Below are positions 28,094-36,332 of a stretch of 64,000 bases of DNA, piece after piece; positions within the stretch are counted from its first letter, which is position 1; each line of letters begins with the position of its first letter. Origin of the DNA: Cognatundibacterium rugosum (GTDB taxonomy: Bacteria > Pseudomonadota > Gammaproteobacteria > Burkholderiales > Burkholderiaceae_D). Position numbers and translations under genes: made by a program. The notes under the pieces were generated by a model. It saw only the letters and a list, made by a program, of their open reading frames with translations. It did not search any database and was not told the origin of the DNA. The DNA lies in the NCBI RefSeq assembly GCF_014284365.1, contig NZ_JACOGG010000012.1, positions 1 through 64,000 of the forward strand, read 5' to 3'.

Positions 28094-30001
28094 ATGTCAG
28101 AAAAACAAACCCTGGGCTTTCAGGCCGAAGTCAAACAGTTGCTGCAACTGATGATTCACTCCTTGTATTCCAACAAGGAAATCTTTTTGCGCGAATTAAT
28201 TTCGAATGCGTCAGATGCATCCGACAAATTGCGCTTTGAAGCAATCAATAATGCTGCCCTGTACGAAAATGACAGTGAGCTGCAAATCCGGGTCAGCTTT
28301 GATAAAGCCGCACGTACCATTACGATTTCCGATAACGGTATCGGTATGACGAAAGAAGATGCGATTGCGCATCTGGGTACCATCGCCAAATCCGGTACCA
28401 AGGAATTCTTTGGCAAACTGTCTGGCGATCAACAAAAAGACGCGGCCATGATAGGTCAGTTCGGTGTTGGTTTTTACTCCGGCTTTATCGTCGCCGACCG
28501 CATCACGGTCGAATCGCGCCGTGCCGGTCAGCCAGCGGCTGAAGGCGTACGCTGGGAATCCGAAGGAAGCGGTGACTTCAGTGTAGAAACTATTGCAAAA
28601 GCCAATCGCGGTACCGACATCATCCTGCATCTGCGCGAAGGGGAAGATGACTTCCTGTCGACATGGAAGCTGAAATCAGTGATCCGCACCTATTCCGACC
28701 ATATCTCGCTGCCGATCAAAATGCAGAAAGAAGAATGGGACGAAGAGAAGAAAGAAAACGTACTGAAGGATGAGCTGGAAACCGTCAATCAGGCCAGCGC
28801 GTTGTGGGCCCGCAGCAAATCGGAAGTGACCCAGGAACAGTACGACGAGTTCTACAAACATATTTCGCACGACTACAGCGCACCGCTGAGCCATACCCAT
28901 AACCGGGTTGAAGGCCGTAGTGAATACACCCAGTTGCTGTATATTCCGGCACGTGCACCGTTTGATCTGTGGGACAGAAATAAACGTGGCGGTATCAAGC
29001 TGTATGTGAAACGCGTATTCATCATGGACGATGCAGAACAATTGATGCCAGTCTACCTGCGCTTCGTCAAAGGCGTCATTGATTCGAACGATCTGCCGCT
29101 GAATGTATCACGTGAAATCCTGCAAGAAAGCCGCGATATCAAAGCCATTCGTGAAGGCTCGACCAAGCGCGTACTCGGCATGCTGGAAGATCTGGCTAAT
29201 GCCGAAGGTGAAGAAGCAGCAGCCAAGCATGAAAAATATGCGACCTTCTGGAAAGAATTCGGTCAGGTGCTGAAAGAAGGCATAGGTGAAGACCATGCCA
29301 ATAAAGACCGCATCGCTAAGTTGCTGCGCTTTGCCTCCACCCACAATGACAGCGATGCGCAAAACGTGTCACTGGCCGACTACCTGGCACGTGCCAAAGA
29401 AGGTCAGGACAAGATTTACTATGTGACCGCCGACAGCTATGCCACCGCGAAAAACAGTCCGCACCTGGAAATTTTCCGTAAAAAAGGGGTGGAAGTCTTG
29501 TTGCTGACTGACCGCGTCGATGAATGGATGCTGTCCTTCCTGTCTGAATTCGAAGGCAAGGAACTGGCTTCCGTCGCTAAAGGTGGCCTGGATCTGGGTA
29601 AACTGGAAGACGAAGCCGAGAAAAAACAGCATGAAGAGACCGAGACGCAGTTCAAAGAGCTGGTCGAGAAAATGAAAGCTGCACTGGCCGATAAAGCCAA
29701 AGACGTGCGTGTGACTTTCCGTCTGACCGACTCCCCAGCCTGCCTGGTCGCGGATGAGCACGACTTGTCAGGCAATCTGGCCCGTATGCTGAAAGCCGCT
29801 GGCCAGGCTGCGCCGGAATCCAAACCTATTTTGGAAATCAACCCTGACCATCCGCTGGTACAGAAGCTGAAATACGAAGAAGCGAAATTCGCTGACTGGT
29901 CACACATCCTGTTCGACCAGGCTTTGCTGGCTGAAGGTGGCAACCTAAGCGACCCTAGCGGCTTTGTGAAACGCCTCAATGAAATGCTGTTAAATGCATA
30001 A
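28094..30001 (+). CDS. htpG: Hsp90-family molecular chaperone
   Basis: 635 residues, the usual HtpG length. ATP-dependent homodimeric cytosolic chaperone. The N-terminal GHKL ATPase domain shows [41 protein letters not shown] and [16 protein letters not shown]. The middle domain includes the catalytic Arg loop [11 protein letters not shown], and the C-terminal dimerisation domain ends with [20 protein letters not shown] ribosome-binding site precedes the ATG. Control by sigma32 is supported by the promoter at 27956. A terminator follows at 30044. Confidence 0.97.
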   Translation: MSEKQTLGFQAEVKQLLQLMIHSLYSNKEIFLRELISNASDASDKLRFEAINNAALYENDSELQIRVSFDKAARTITISDNGIGMTKEDAIAHLGTIAKSGTKEFFGKLSGDQQKDAAMIGQFGVGFYSGFIVADRITVESRRAGQPAAEGVRWESEGSGDFSVETIAKANRGTDIILHLREGEDDFLSTWKLKSVIRTYSDHISLPIKMQKEEWDEEKKENVLKDELETVNQASALWARSKSEVTQEQYDEFYKHISHDYSAPLSHTHNRVEGRSEYTQLLYIPARAPFDLWDRNKRGGIKLYVKRVFIMDDAEQLMPVYLRFVKGVIDSNDLPLNVSREILQESRDIKAIREGSTKRVLGMLEDLANAEGEEAAAKHEKYATFWKEFGQVLKEGIGEDHANKDRIAKLLRFASTHNDSDAQNVSLADYLARAKEGQDKIYYVTADSYATAKNSPHLEIFRKKGVEVLLLTDRVDEWMLSFLSEFEGKELASVAKGGLDLGKLEDEAEKKQHEETETQFKELVEKMKAALADKAKDVRVTFRLTDSPACLVADEHDLSGNLARMLKAAGQAAPESKPILEINPDHPLVQKLKYEEAKFADWSHILFDQALLAEGGNLSDPSGFVKRLNEMLLNA

Positions 30002-30008
30002 AGCAAGC

Positions 30009-30034
30009 GAGTGAAGCGCGATAACGCTTCACTC
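30009..30034 (+). repeat. perfect hairpin just after htpG
   Basis: 10-bp stem GAGTGAAGCG/CGCTTCACTC with a 6-base loop and no T-run, ten bases before the intrinsic terminator. It would stabilise the 3' end of the mRNA. Confidence 0.55.
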
Positions 30035-30043
30035 ACGCGCTCA

Positions 30044-30072
30044 GGCCCGTCCCATCAGGACGGGCTTTTTTA
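30044..30072 (+). terminator. intrinsic terminator of htpG
   Basis: Stem GCCCGTCC/GGACGGGC with loop CATCA followed by TTTTTTATTTTT. Confidence 0.9.
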
Positions 30073-30225
30073 TTTTTACAGCGACACGTGAACAAAGAAT
30101 GCATAACCGCTAGCTGCGCCGCTCTTTCAATCGCAGTACCGGCAACTCGCTAGCCCCACCATCCTTGCACGTGACCACTTGCACCACTATGATGAAAGCA
30201 GCCTTCAATCAATCGACTAACTGTC

Positions 30226-30825
30226 ATGCTTTTGCTTCAGCCAACGACTACCGCTTATGATGATCGCAGACTCACAGCGCCAGCAACTGTCAGCTTGTCT
30301 GTAAGCGAGGCAAAGTCAGCCGATTCTCCAGCATCGCAAACAAACAAAACCAGCGATAGCAAGAATCAGCCAGCAAAATCCTCAACAGCTAGCAGTCAGC
30401 TTGCACTCAGTGAGGAAGCGAAAGCCTTAATCAACCAGCTCAAGGCAACGAATAGCGAAGTCAGAGCACATGAATTTGCTCATCTGGCTGCCAGCGGCGG
30501 TCTGGCGACGGGTGGCCCCAGCTTTGTGTATCAAAAAGGTCCGGACGGACAGCGCTACGCAGTTGGCGGCGAGGTGAATATTGATACGTCTGCGGGATCA
30601 ACGCCTCAGGAAACCATACAACGCGCCAGAACCATACAGGCAGCGGCATTAGCGCCGGCCGAGCCCTCAGGGCAGGATTTTGCAGTGGCGGCTAAAGCAC
30701 GCAATATGGAGCAACAGGCAATGGCAGCACTACAGTTACAACGTTCAGCGGAGATGCAAGAGGCTTACAAGACTCAGGCGCAATCCGGTGTGCAGGTGAA
30801 GAACGGCGTTGATATTCAGGTTTAA
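30226..30825 (+). CDS. SprA-like putative metalloprotease family protein
   Basis: 199 residues. The N-terminal third is low complexity (Ser/Ala/Lys-rich). The conserved part starts near residue 68: LINQLKATNSEVRAHEFAHLAASGG, with an HEFAH motif of the zinc-binding HExxH type, then GPSFVYQKGPDGQRYAVGGEVNID and PQETIQRARTIQAAALAPAEPS. This is the pattern of the SprA-related (CJM1_0395-type) family. Protease activity is predicted from the motif only; no signal peptide is seen. Monocistronic and convergent with the next gene. Confidence 0.75.
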   Translation: MLLLQPTTTAYDDRRLTAPATVSLSVSEAKSADSPASQTNKTSDSKNQPAKSSTASSQLALSEEAKALINQLKATNSEVRAHEFAHLAASGGLATGGPSFVYQKGPDGQRYAVGGEVNIDTSAGSTPQETIQRARTIQAAALAPAEPSGQDFAVAAKARNMEQQAMAALQLQRSAEMQEAYKTQAQSGVQVKNGVDIQV

Positions 30826-30866
30826 TTCAGGTTCAATGTCTGCATCTGCACCCGCTCAGGCTGGGT

Positions 30867-31268
30867 TCACCAGCTTAAATCGCTGGCGACATCCTTCCAA
30901 TGCAACTCCCGGATCAGCTCAGTCAGATCAAAACCATGCAGAATAGGATTCTGTTGCTGAAACCAGACCAGCGTTGCTGCAGACATCAGGCAATCCGGAT
31001 GATGTACCGGTTCAGCAAAACGCAAATTGACGGCACAGGCGTACTCAGGCAATGCAGGATAATGCGCATTGTCGTTCATTGAGCTGAACAGCAAATAGGG
31101 TTTGCCTTGCCAGGCGCGCTGACGGATATCCTGAACAAAATCAGCCACAATATCCTGATTGATTTTCGGATCTGCCACCCCCTCAATAAATCCGGAATAA
31201 ATGTTTTTGACGTAAATATTATCGACACTCTGAAACTCTGTACCGCACCGAAACAAGATTGTTTTCAT
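30867..31268 (-). CDS. conserved hypothetical protein (133 aa)
   Basis: 133 residues from the ATG at 31268 (MKTILFRCGTEFQSVDN); an in-frame ATG 12 codons upstream is less likely. No recognised domain, signal peptide or membrane segment. Aromatic-rich C-terminus (HGFDLTELIRELHWKDV). The start MKTILFRCG and the patchwork of hydrophobic residues suggest a small globular cytosolic protein. No function proposed. Confidence 0.6.
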   Translation of the reverse strand: MKTILFRCGTEFQSVDNIYVKNIYSGFIEGVADPKINQDIVADFVQDIRQRAWQGKPYLLFSSMNDNAHYPALPEYACAVNLRFAEPVHHPDCLMSAATLVWFQQQNPILHGFDLTELIRELHWKDVASDLSW

Positions 31269-31328
31269 CACTGCACCAGGTAGCTTGACTAGAGATACAG
31301 GCATTATTGCCGCATTAACAGTTTTTGT

Positions 31329-31368
31329 AAAAAAAGACCTGAGCCCAGTTATGCGGGCATCAGGTCTT
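31329..31368 (-). terminator. intrinsic terminator after the DUF3016 gene
   Basis: Outer stem AAGACCTGA/TCAGGTCTT and inner GCCC/GGGC; on the minus strand it runs into TTTTTTT. It lies about 110 bases past the stop of the gene at 31476. Confidence 0.85.
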
Positions 31369-31475
31369 AATTATTTCAAATAAGAAACTATTTATCTGAT
31401 TTTGGGGATAAACCCATGAAATCAGACCAAGTTTAGCTTTGTAGAGCAGTAATTCAGTGTACGAGCACCGCTTAT

Positions 31476-31991
31476 TTATTTATTTGGAAAAATCTGTTCG
31501 CGCTGTTGTTTTTTAAACCAATCCGTGAGCATTTTTTCTTCATACTGCAAACTGGTATGACCTGATGGGATCATGCTGTTCATGAGGAAATTCATATCTT
31601 TAATATCCTCTTTCGCTTCGGCCAGCACTTTGCCACTGCTATCAGTCATCTTATAGTGCAGGCTCATACGTGGCCAATACAAGTCTTTCACAATACGGAT
31701 ATCGTTGACTCTTGCACCCTGTGGAGGGCGCACATCACCCGCAAGATCCAGATCTGTCACCGTCACATCCCATTGCACACCTTCTGGCAACTTTTTTGCC
31801 AAGTTCTGAAATACCGCGTCGAGTTCCTTGGTCACGCGTTGCTGGAAAGCCTCACGTGTTTCGCTGGTCGGGCGGATATCTGTGTACTTTTCAGGGTCTT
31901 GCCAGGTTACTTTGACCTCGCCAGCCTGCGTTAAGGAAGTAACTGAAACTAAAGCCGATGCGCATAAAAACGCAAATGTGTACTTTTTCAT
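31476..31991 (-). CDS. DUF3016 domain protein, secreted
   Basis: 171 residues from the ATG at 31991, which opens a signal peptide (YTFAFLCASALVSVTSLTQA). The conserved start of the mature part, VKVTWQDPEKYTDIRPTSETR, and YWPRMSLHYKMTDSSGKVLAE near the end are typical of DUF3016. Upstream in-frame starts give an implausible N-terminus. Periplasmic location expected; function unknown. Confidence 0.8.
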   Translation of the reverse strand: MKKYTFAFLCASALVSVTSLTQAGEVKVTWQDPEKYTDIRPTSETREAFQQRVTKELDAVFQNLAKKLPEGVQWDVTVTDLDLAGDVRPPQGARVNDIRIVKDLYWPRMSLHYKMTDSSGKVLAEAKEDIKDMNFLMNSMIPSGHTSLQYEEKMLTDWFKKQQREQIFPNK

Positions 31992-32190
31992 TTTTACTCT
32001 CCAAAAATAGCCTGCAATCTGCTTCCATAGCAGATCTGCAGCGCCACATTGACGCAATGATAACTTACCATCTATTGCGAGACTCAATACGCATGGCGCT
32101 TAAATTGGGCTAATGAGTGAAAAGCGAAAGACAGACACCCACTGTCTTTCGCAAGAACTTCGGTCAACACTCAGACGCGCAAAGCCGTGT

Positions 32191-32652
32191 TCAGTGGGTA
32201 ACGCGGGTGGTACGGCCATTGGATAACAAACGCACGCGTTCACCGGCACGGAAGTATTCGTCAGCTTCCTGCACGATCGCTTTCATTTCACCATTGTCCA
32301 GACGTACTGTAATTTCCAAGCCACGCTTCTGGTTCATATTACCTTCGACTTTCTGGCCGATCAGCCCGCCAGCAATCGCACCCACGATACCTGCAGCAAC
32401 GGCACCGTTACCGCCACCGATACTGGAACCGGCAGCAATACCGCCTAAAGCAGCACCAGCCGCTGTACCTACCCCACTCTGGCCTTTTTCTATGGTCACT
32501 TCACGCACAGACTCAACAACGCCCATGCGCACACTTTGCTCGTTCTGAGTCTGACCCGCACGGTAGACACTGCCGGAGTTAGATGGGCTCGCACAGGCGC
32601 TCAATAAAGCAACAGAGGTAATCACACTCAGGGCAACAAATTTTTTCATCAT
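32191..32652 (-). CDS. SlyB-like outer-membrane lipoprotein with glycine zipper
   Basis: 153 residues with a lipoprotein signal and lipobox (VALLSACAS; Cys is the predicted lipidated residue). The core has the glycine zipper GVGTAAGAALGGIAAGSS and AAGIVGAIAGGLIGQKVEG, then a short beta-rich domain (LEITVRLDNGEMKAI). Matches the SlyB/17-kDa surface antigen family, which helps outer-membrane stability. Two adjacent ATG codons are possible; the second, with AGGAG at six bases, is the likelier start. Confidence 0.85.
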   Translation of the reverse strand: MMKKFVALSVITSVALLSACASPSNSGSVYRAGQTQNEQSVRMGVVESVREVTIEKGQSGVGTAAGAALGGIAAGSSIGGGNGAVAAGIVGAIAGGLIGQKVEGNMNQKRGLEITVRLDNGEMKAIVQEADEYFRAGERVRLLSNGRTTRVTH

Positions 32653-32974
32653 GCACTCCTTTTATCCGTTTCGTTCACATCACGTTGTTTACTCTGTTTA
32701 AACGTAAAGCATCGTGCTCACGTTGACAGCATAGTCGACGACCACAGCATACATCCAATGAATTCGCCATAGTCTTACATTTTCAGCCTTCGCGTACCAC
32801 CGCGCTTTAGCCTGCATAACACCACGCATATGGCTGAACGCTTAGCCGTGCAAAGAGCATCCTTAGCGATCGCACCGGCTGCAGCACTGAATTACCTATA
32901 AAATACCCGAGGACAAGCTTGCTCCTTTCCCTTGCTCCCTACACTTGAACTTCCTCGCTATCGCATACACAGAA
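32653..32974. other. intergenic region between slyB-like and glycosylase genes
   Basis: About 320 bases between divergent genes. I see no further gene or strong structure; it must contain two promoters. Confidence 0.4.
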
Positions 32975-33484
32975 ATGACTCCCACCCAAACCGAGCTGCA
33001 AGGTTTTCCACCTCTGATTGATGCACAAACGCATACTTTGATACTAGGCAGTTTCCCCGGTGTCGCGTCGCTGCAGACGGGGCAATATTACGCCCATCCA
33101 CAAAACCAATTCTGGCGCTTGCTGTCTGCGATGCTAAATGCAGATCTGTACCTGTTGACCTACCAGGAAAAAACCGTCTCCTTGCTGAATCATGGCATAG
33201 GCTTGTGGGATATCTATGCATCCTGCTACCGCGAGGGCAGTCTTGACAGTGCAATTCGTCTGGGTCAATTCAACGATTTTTCTGCGTTGCGCCACAGCTT
33301 CCCTAAGTTGCAAAGAATAGGTTTTAACGGAAAAGTTGCAGCAAAGATTCAATCTCATTTCCAGCAACAAGGTTTTCAGACACTGATCCTGCCCTCATCC
33401 TCACCCGCCAACGCAAGCTGGAGTTTCGAAAAAAAATTATCGGTATGGCAGCAATTATTACGTTTTGATGCACAATTCTCCTGA
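32975..33484 (+). CDS. DNA glycosylase of the Mug/hypoxanthine-DNA glycosylase type
   Basis: 169 residues from the ATG at 32975. Uracil-DNA-glycosylase superfamily: HTLILGSFPGVASLQTGQYY, HPQNQFWRLLSAML, GIGLWDIYASCYREGSLDS and the late LPSSSPANASWSF, the latter matching the LPS-SPA motif of family-6 hypoxanthine-DNA glycosylases. It would remove deaminated bases such as hypoxanthine. An extension to 32945 would add ten residues without a ribosome-binding site. Confidence 0.82.
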   Translation: MTPTQTELQGFPPLIDAQTHTLILGSFPGVASLQTGQYYAHPQNQFWRLLSAMLNADLYLLTYQEKTVSLLNHGIGLWDIYASCYREGSLDSAIRLGQFNDFSALRHSFPKLQRIGFNGKVAAKIQSHFQQQGFQTLILPSSSPANASWSFEKKLSVWQQLLRFDAQFS

Positions 33485-33578
33485 ATCACCGCCTGCTTCT
33501 GGCACAATGCATAACAAGAATTCCCTGCAACAACAGGACTGACACAAAATTGCCCTGGCAAGGCATAACAACGCGGAC

Positions 33579-33648
33579 CGTAGCAATGCTACGACCAGGA
33601 GCTATAACGAAGCCAGAGAGATTTTGCATCTATCCTTGAGAAGATGCA
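33579..33648 (+). repeat. two hairpins upstream of the spermidine-synthase-like gene
   Basis: CGTAGC-AAT-GCTACG (33579-33593) and TGCATCT/AGATGCA (33625-33631/33642-33648) lie in the 200 bases before the gene at 33681. Neither is followed by a T-run. They may be part of a structured 5' untranslated region. Confidence 0.35.
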
Positions 33649-33680
33649 GCGTGAACACAGGAACACGTTTTATTACTCAT

Positions 33681-34496
33681 ATGTTAATTAAAAGAAAATC
33701 AATCGAAGCGGAAGCGAATCTGCGCTCCGGCCCCAAAGCAGCGATAAAAAAAGCGCCCCGCAAACCCAGGTATGCACCAGTCACCTTATCGGAACTGGAT
33801 GGCGTGCGCTTTCTGCACTTTGGTACAGAATGGGTGCAAGGTGCGATGCGCATACGTAAGCCAGATGCGATAGAGCTTGAATATGCGCAGCAAATGATGG
33901 CGTGGATGCTGTTCAACACTCAGCCGGTTCATGTGGTTCAGCTCGGGCTGGGTACCGGCGCACTGACGAAATTCTGTTATCGCCAGTTCCCTGAATTGCA
34001 GGTGACTGCCGTAGAACTCAATCCTGCTGTGATCAACATTTGTGAAAGCATGTTTAAGCTGCCAGCCAATGATGATCGCCTGCAAGTGCTGGAAATGGAT
34101 GCGCTTGATTTTGTAAATGACAGCAACAATCATGCTTGCTTTGATGCCTTACAGGTCGATCTGTATGACGCCACAGCAAAGGGACCGGTTCTCGATACAG
34201 CGGAGTTTTATCAGGCTTGCGCCGCCTGCCTGAAAGACGACGGCATCCTGACGGTGAATTTATTTGGTGAGCACCCTAGTTATAAACGGAATTTAAAAGC
34301 GCTGCGTTTCGCCTTCGATTGCGTCATGTGCCTGCCTGAGGTACATGATGGGAACGTGGTCGCTATCGCATTTAAACAAAAGCCGGCGCTGGACTTCACA
34401 GCCCTGTATGAGCGTGCCAATGAGATCAAAACACAGACTAAGTTACCAGCAAAATCCTGGGTAAATGGTCTGAAAGCAGCGGCTGATCCCAGCTGA
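33681..34496 (+). CDS. spermidine-synthase-like methyltransferase-fold protein
   Basis: 271 residues. After a basic N-terminus (KKAPRKPRYAPVTLS) comes the Rossmann core of the spermine/spermidine synthase family: VVQLGLGTGALTKFCYRQFP, TAVELNPAVINIC, and DALQVDLYDATAKGPVLDTAEFYQ. The usual DG-x2-Q motif near the start of true spermidine synthases is only partly kept and the gene has no speD neighbour, so polyamine synthesis is not assured. The start at 33681 is preferred over 33624, which overlaps a hairpin. Confidence 0.8.
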   Translation: MLIKRKSIEAEANLRSGPKAAIKKAPRKPRYAPVTLSELDGVRFLHFGTEWVQGAMRIRKPDAIELEYAQQMMAWMLFNTQPVHVVQLGLGTGALTKFCYRQFPELQVTAVELNPAVINICESMFKLPANDDRLQVLEMDALDFVNDSNNHACFDALQVDLYDATAKGPVLDTAEFYQACAACLKDDGILTVNLFGEHPSYKRNLKALRFAFDCVMCLPEVHDGNVVAIAFKQKPALDFTALYERANEIKTQTKLPAKSWVNGLKAAADPS

Positions 34497-34526
34497 AACA
34501 GGCCAACCATTGATACGTAAACAGTC

Positions 34527-36308
34527 ATGAAAACGAATCCGGAACGTCAGCTGAATTTGCAGCAGATTTTTACCTGGCTGATGGCAGATGGCCTGATACA
34601 GAAAGAAGATGCCAAGCAAAAATTCAATCAGGCGCAAGGCATACTAAAAAATGCGCCATCGGCCATGCATGCGTTGACCGCTGCTGCCCAATGCAAAATT
34701 ATCTCTGCCAAAGAGCCCCATGCCTTGCTGACGCTGGACTGGTTAACGGAATGGACAGCCCGTAAAGTCCATCTGCCGTTTTACCGTATCGATCCACTAA
34801 AGATAGATTTCACGTCGGTCTCCGAAGTCATGTCAGCCACCTATGCGACACGTTTCAATATTTTGCCGGTAGAGTTATCAGGCAATACCGTGGTGGTTGC
34901 GACCACAGATCCTTACAATCGTGAATGGCAAGATGAAATCGCCAGGATTTCGCGTAAAGACATCCGTCTGGTGTTTGCCAATCCGCTTGATATTTCGCAA
35001 TACATAGGCCAGTTTTTTTCACTTGCCAAGTCGATTAAAGACGCACGTAAATCGAATGGCAACGACCTGGGCTTACGTCAGAATCTGGAACAACTGGTCG
35101 AACTGGGTAAATCCAATAAGCAGGTGGATGCCAATGACCAGCACATCATTAATATCGTCGACTGGCTGTGGCAGTTTGCGTTTGATCAGCGCGCCTCAGA
35201 TATTCATCTGGAACCTAAGCGCGAGTTAGCAGTCATCCGTTTTCGCATTGATGGCGTGCTGCATCAGGTGTATCAGGTACCGGCAACAGTCATGATCGCG
35301 ATGATCGCACGTATCAAATTGCTGGGCCGCATCGATGTCATTGAAAAGCGCCGCCCACAGGATGGCCGCATCAAGACCCGTACCGCCGCAGGGCAGGAAG
35401 TCGAATTGCGTTTATCGACTTTACCTACCGTGTTCGGCGAAAAAATGGTGATGCGTATCTTTGATCCGGAAGTGGTGGTCAAAACCTTACCGGAGCTGGG
35501 CTTCCCGCCGGAAGATGCGAGACGCTGGGATCAACTGACGGCTAAACCGCACGGCATTATTTTGGTGACAGGACCGACCGGTTCAGGTAAAACCACCACC
35601 TTGTACACCACACTGAAAGCACTCGCGACGCCGGATGTCAATGTCTGTACCGTCGAAGACCCGATAGAAATGGTGGAAGGTAGCTTTAACCAGATGCAGG
35701 TACAGTCTGCGCTGGACCTCGATTTCTCAGATGGCATACGCGCACTGATGCGTCAGGACCCGGACATCATCATGGTCGGTGAGATCCGCGATCTGAAGAC
35801 CGCTGAAATGGCGGTTCAGGCGGCGCTGACTGGTCATCTGGTCTTATCGACTCTGCATACCAATGATGCGCCTTCAGCCATTATGCGGCTACTGGAACTG
35901 GGTGTGCCTTATTACTTGCTGGAAGCCACCATCATAGGAATCCTGGCGCAACGCCTGGTGCGCACCCTGTGCGTACACTGCAAGGCGCCGGATGGCAGCA
36001 TCACGGATCCAGTCTGGACTTCGCTGACCGAAGAATGGGCCTTACAAAAACCTGCCACCATTTATCGCCCGGTTGGCTGCCCGGAATGTCGTCAGACCGG
36101 TTATTTAGGACGTACTGGTTTATACGAACTATTGACAGTCACCTTGCCCTTCAGCAAACTGATCACTGAACATGCGGATATTCATGCCCTGCGTCAACAA
36201 AGCATACGGGACGGAATGAAGCCCTTACGCATAGCCGGAGCTGAAAAAATTATAGATGGACTTACAACTGCGGAGGAAGTCCTGAAAGTGACTTCATCAC
36301 TCGTCTAA
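34527..36308 (+). CDS. GspE/PilB-type secretion ATPase, orphan
   Basis: 593 residues. N-terminal domain related to the GspE/PilB N1 region, then the hexameric ATPase: Walker A GPTGSGKTTTLYTTLKAL (around residues 348-365), Asp box TVEDPIEM, Walker B RALMRQDPDIIMVGEIRD, His box TGHLVLSTLHTNDA, and a tetracysteine zinc motif (CVHC...CPEC). All catalytic elements are intact. No secretin, pseudopilin or platform gene is adjacent; it lies between a spermidine-synthase-like gene and a large sensor kinase 24 bases downstream. It may serve a type II or type IV pilus system encoded elsewhere. Confidence 0.88.
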   Translation: MKTNPERQLNLQQIFTWLMADGLIQKEDAKQKFNQAQGILKNAPSAMHALTAAAQCKIISAKEPHALLTLDWLTEWTARKVHLPFYRIDPLKIDFTSVSEVMSATYATRFNILPVELSGNTVVVATTDPYNREWQDEIARISRKDIRLVFANPLDISQYIGQFFSLAKSIKDARKSNGNDLGLRQNLEQLVELGKSNKQVDANDQHIINIVDWLWQFAFDQRASDIHLEPKRELAVIRFRIDGVLHQVYQVPATVMIAMIARIKLLGRIDVIEKRRPQDGRIKTRTAAGQEVELRLSTLPTVFGEKMVMRIFDPEVVVKTLPELGFPPEDARRWDQLTAKPHGIILVTGPTGSGKTTTLYTTLKALATPDVNVCTVEDPIEMVEGSFNQMQVQSALDLDFSDGIRALMRQDPDIIMVGEIRDLKTAEMAVQAALTGHLVLSTLHTNDAPSAIMRLLELGVPYYLLEATIIGILAQRLVRTLCVHCKAPDGSITDPVWTSLTEEWALQKPATIYRPVGCPECRQTGYLGRTGLYELLTVTLPFSKLITEHADIHALRQQSIRDGMKPLRIAGAEKIIDGLTTAEEVLKVTSSLV

Positions 36309-36332
36309 CCGCTGCTGTCTGAACAGATTGCT

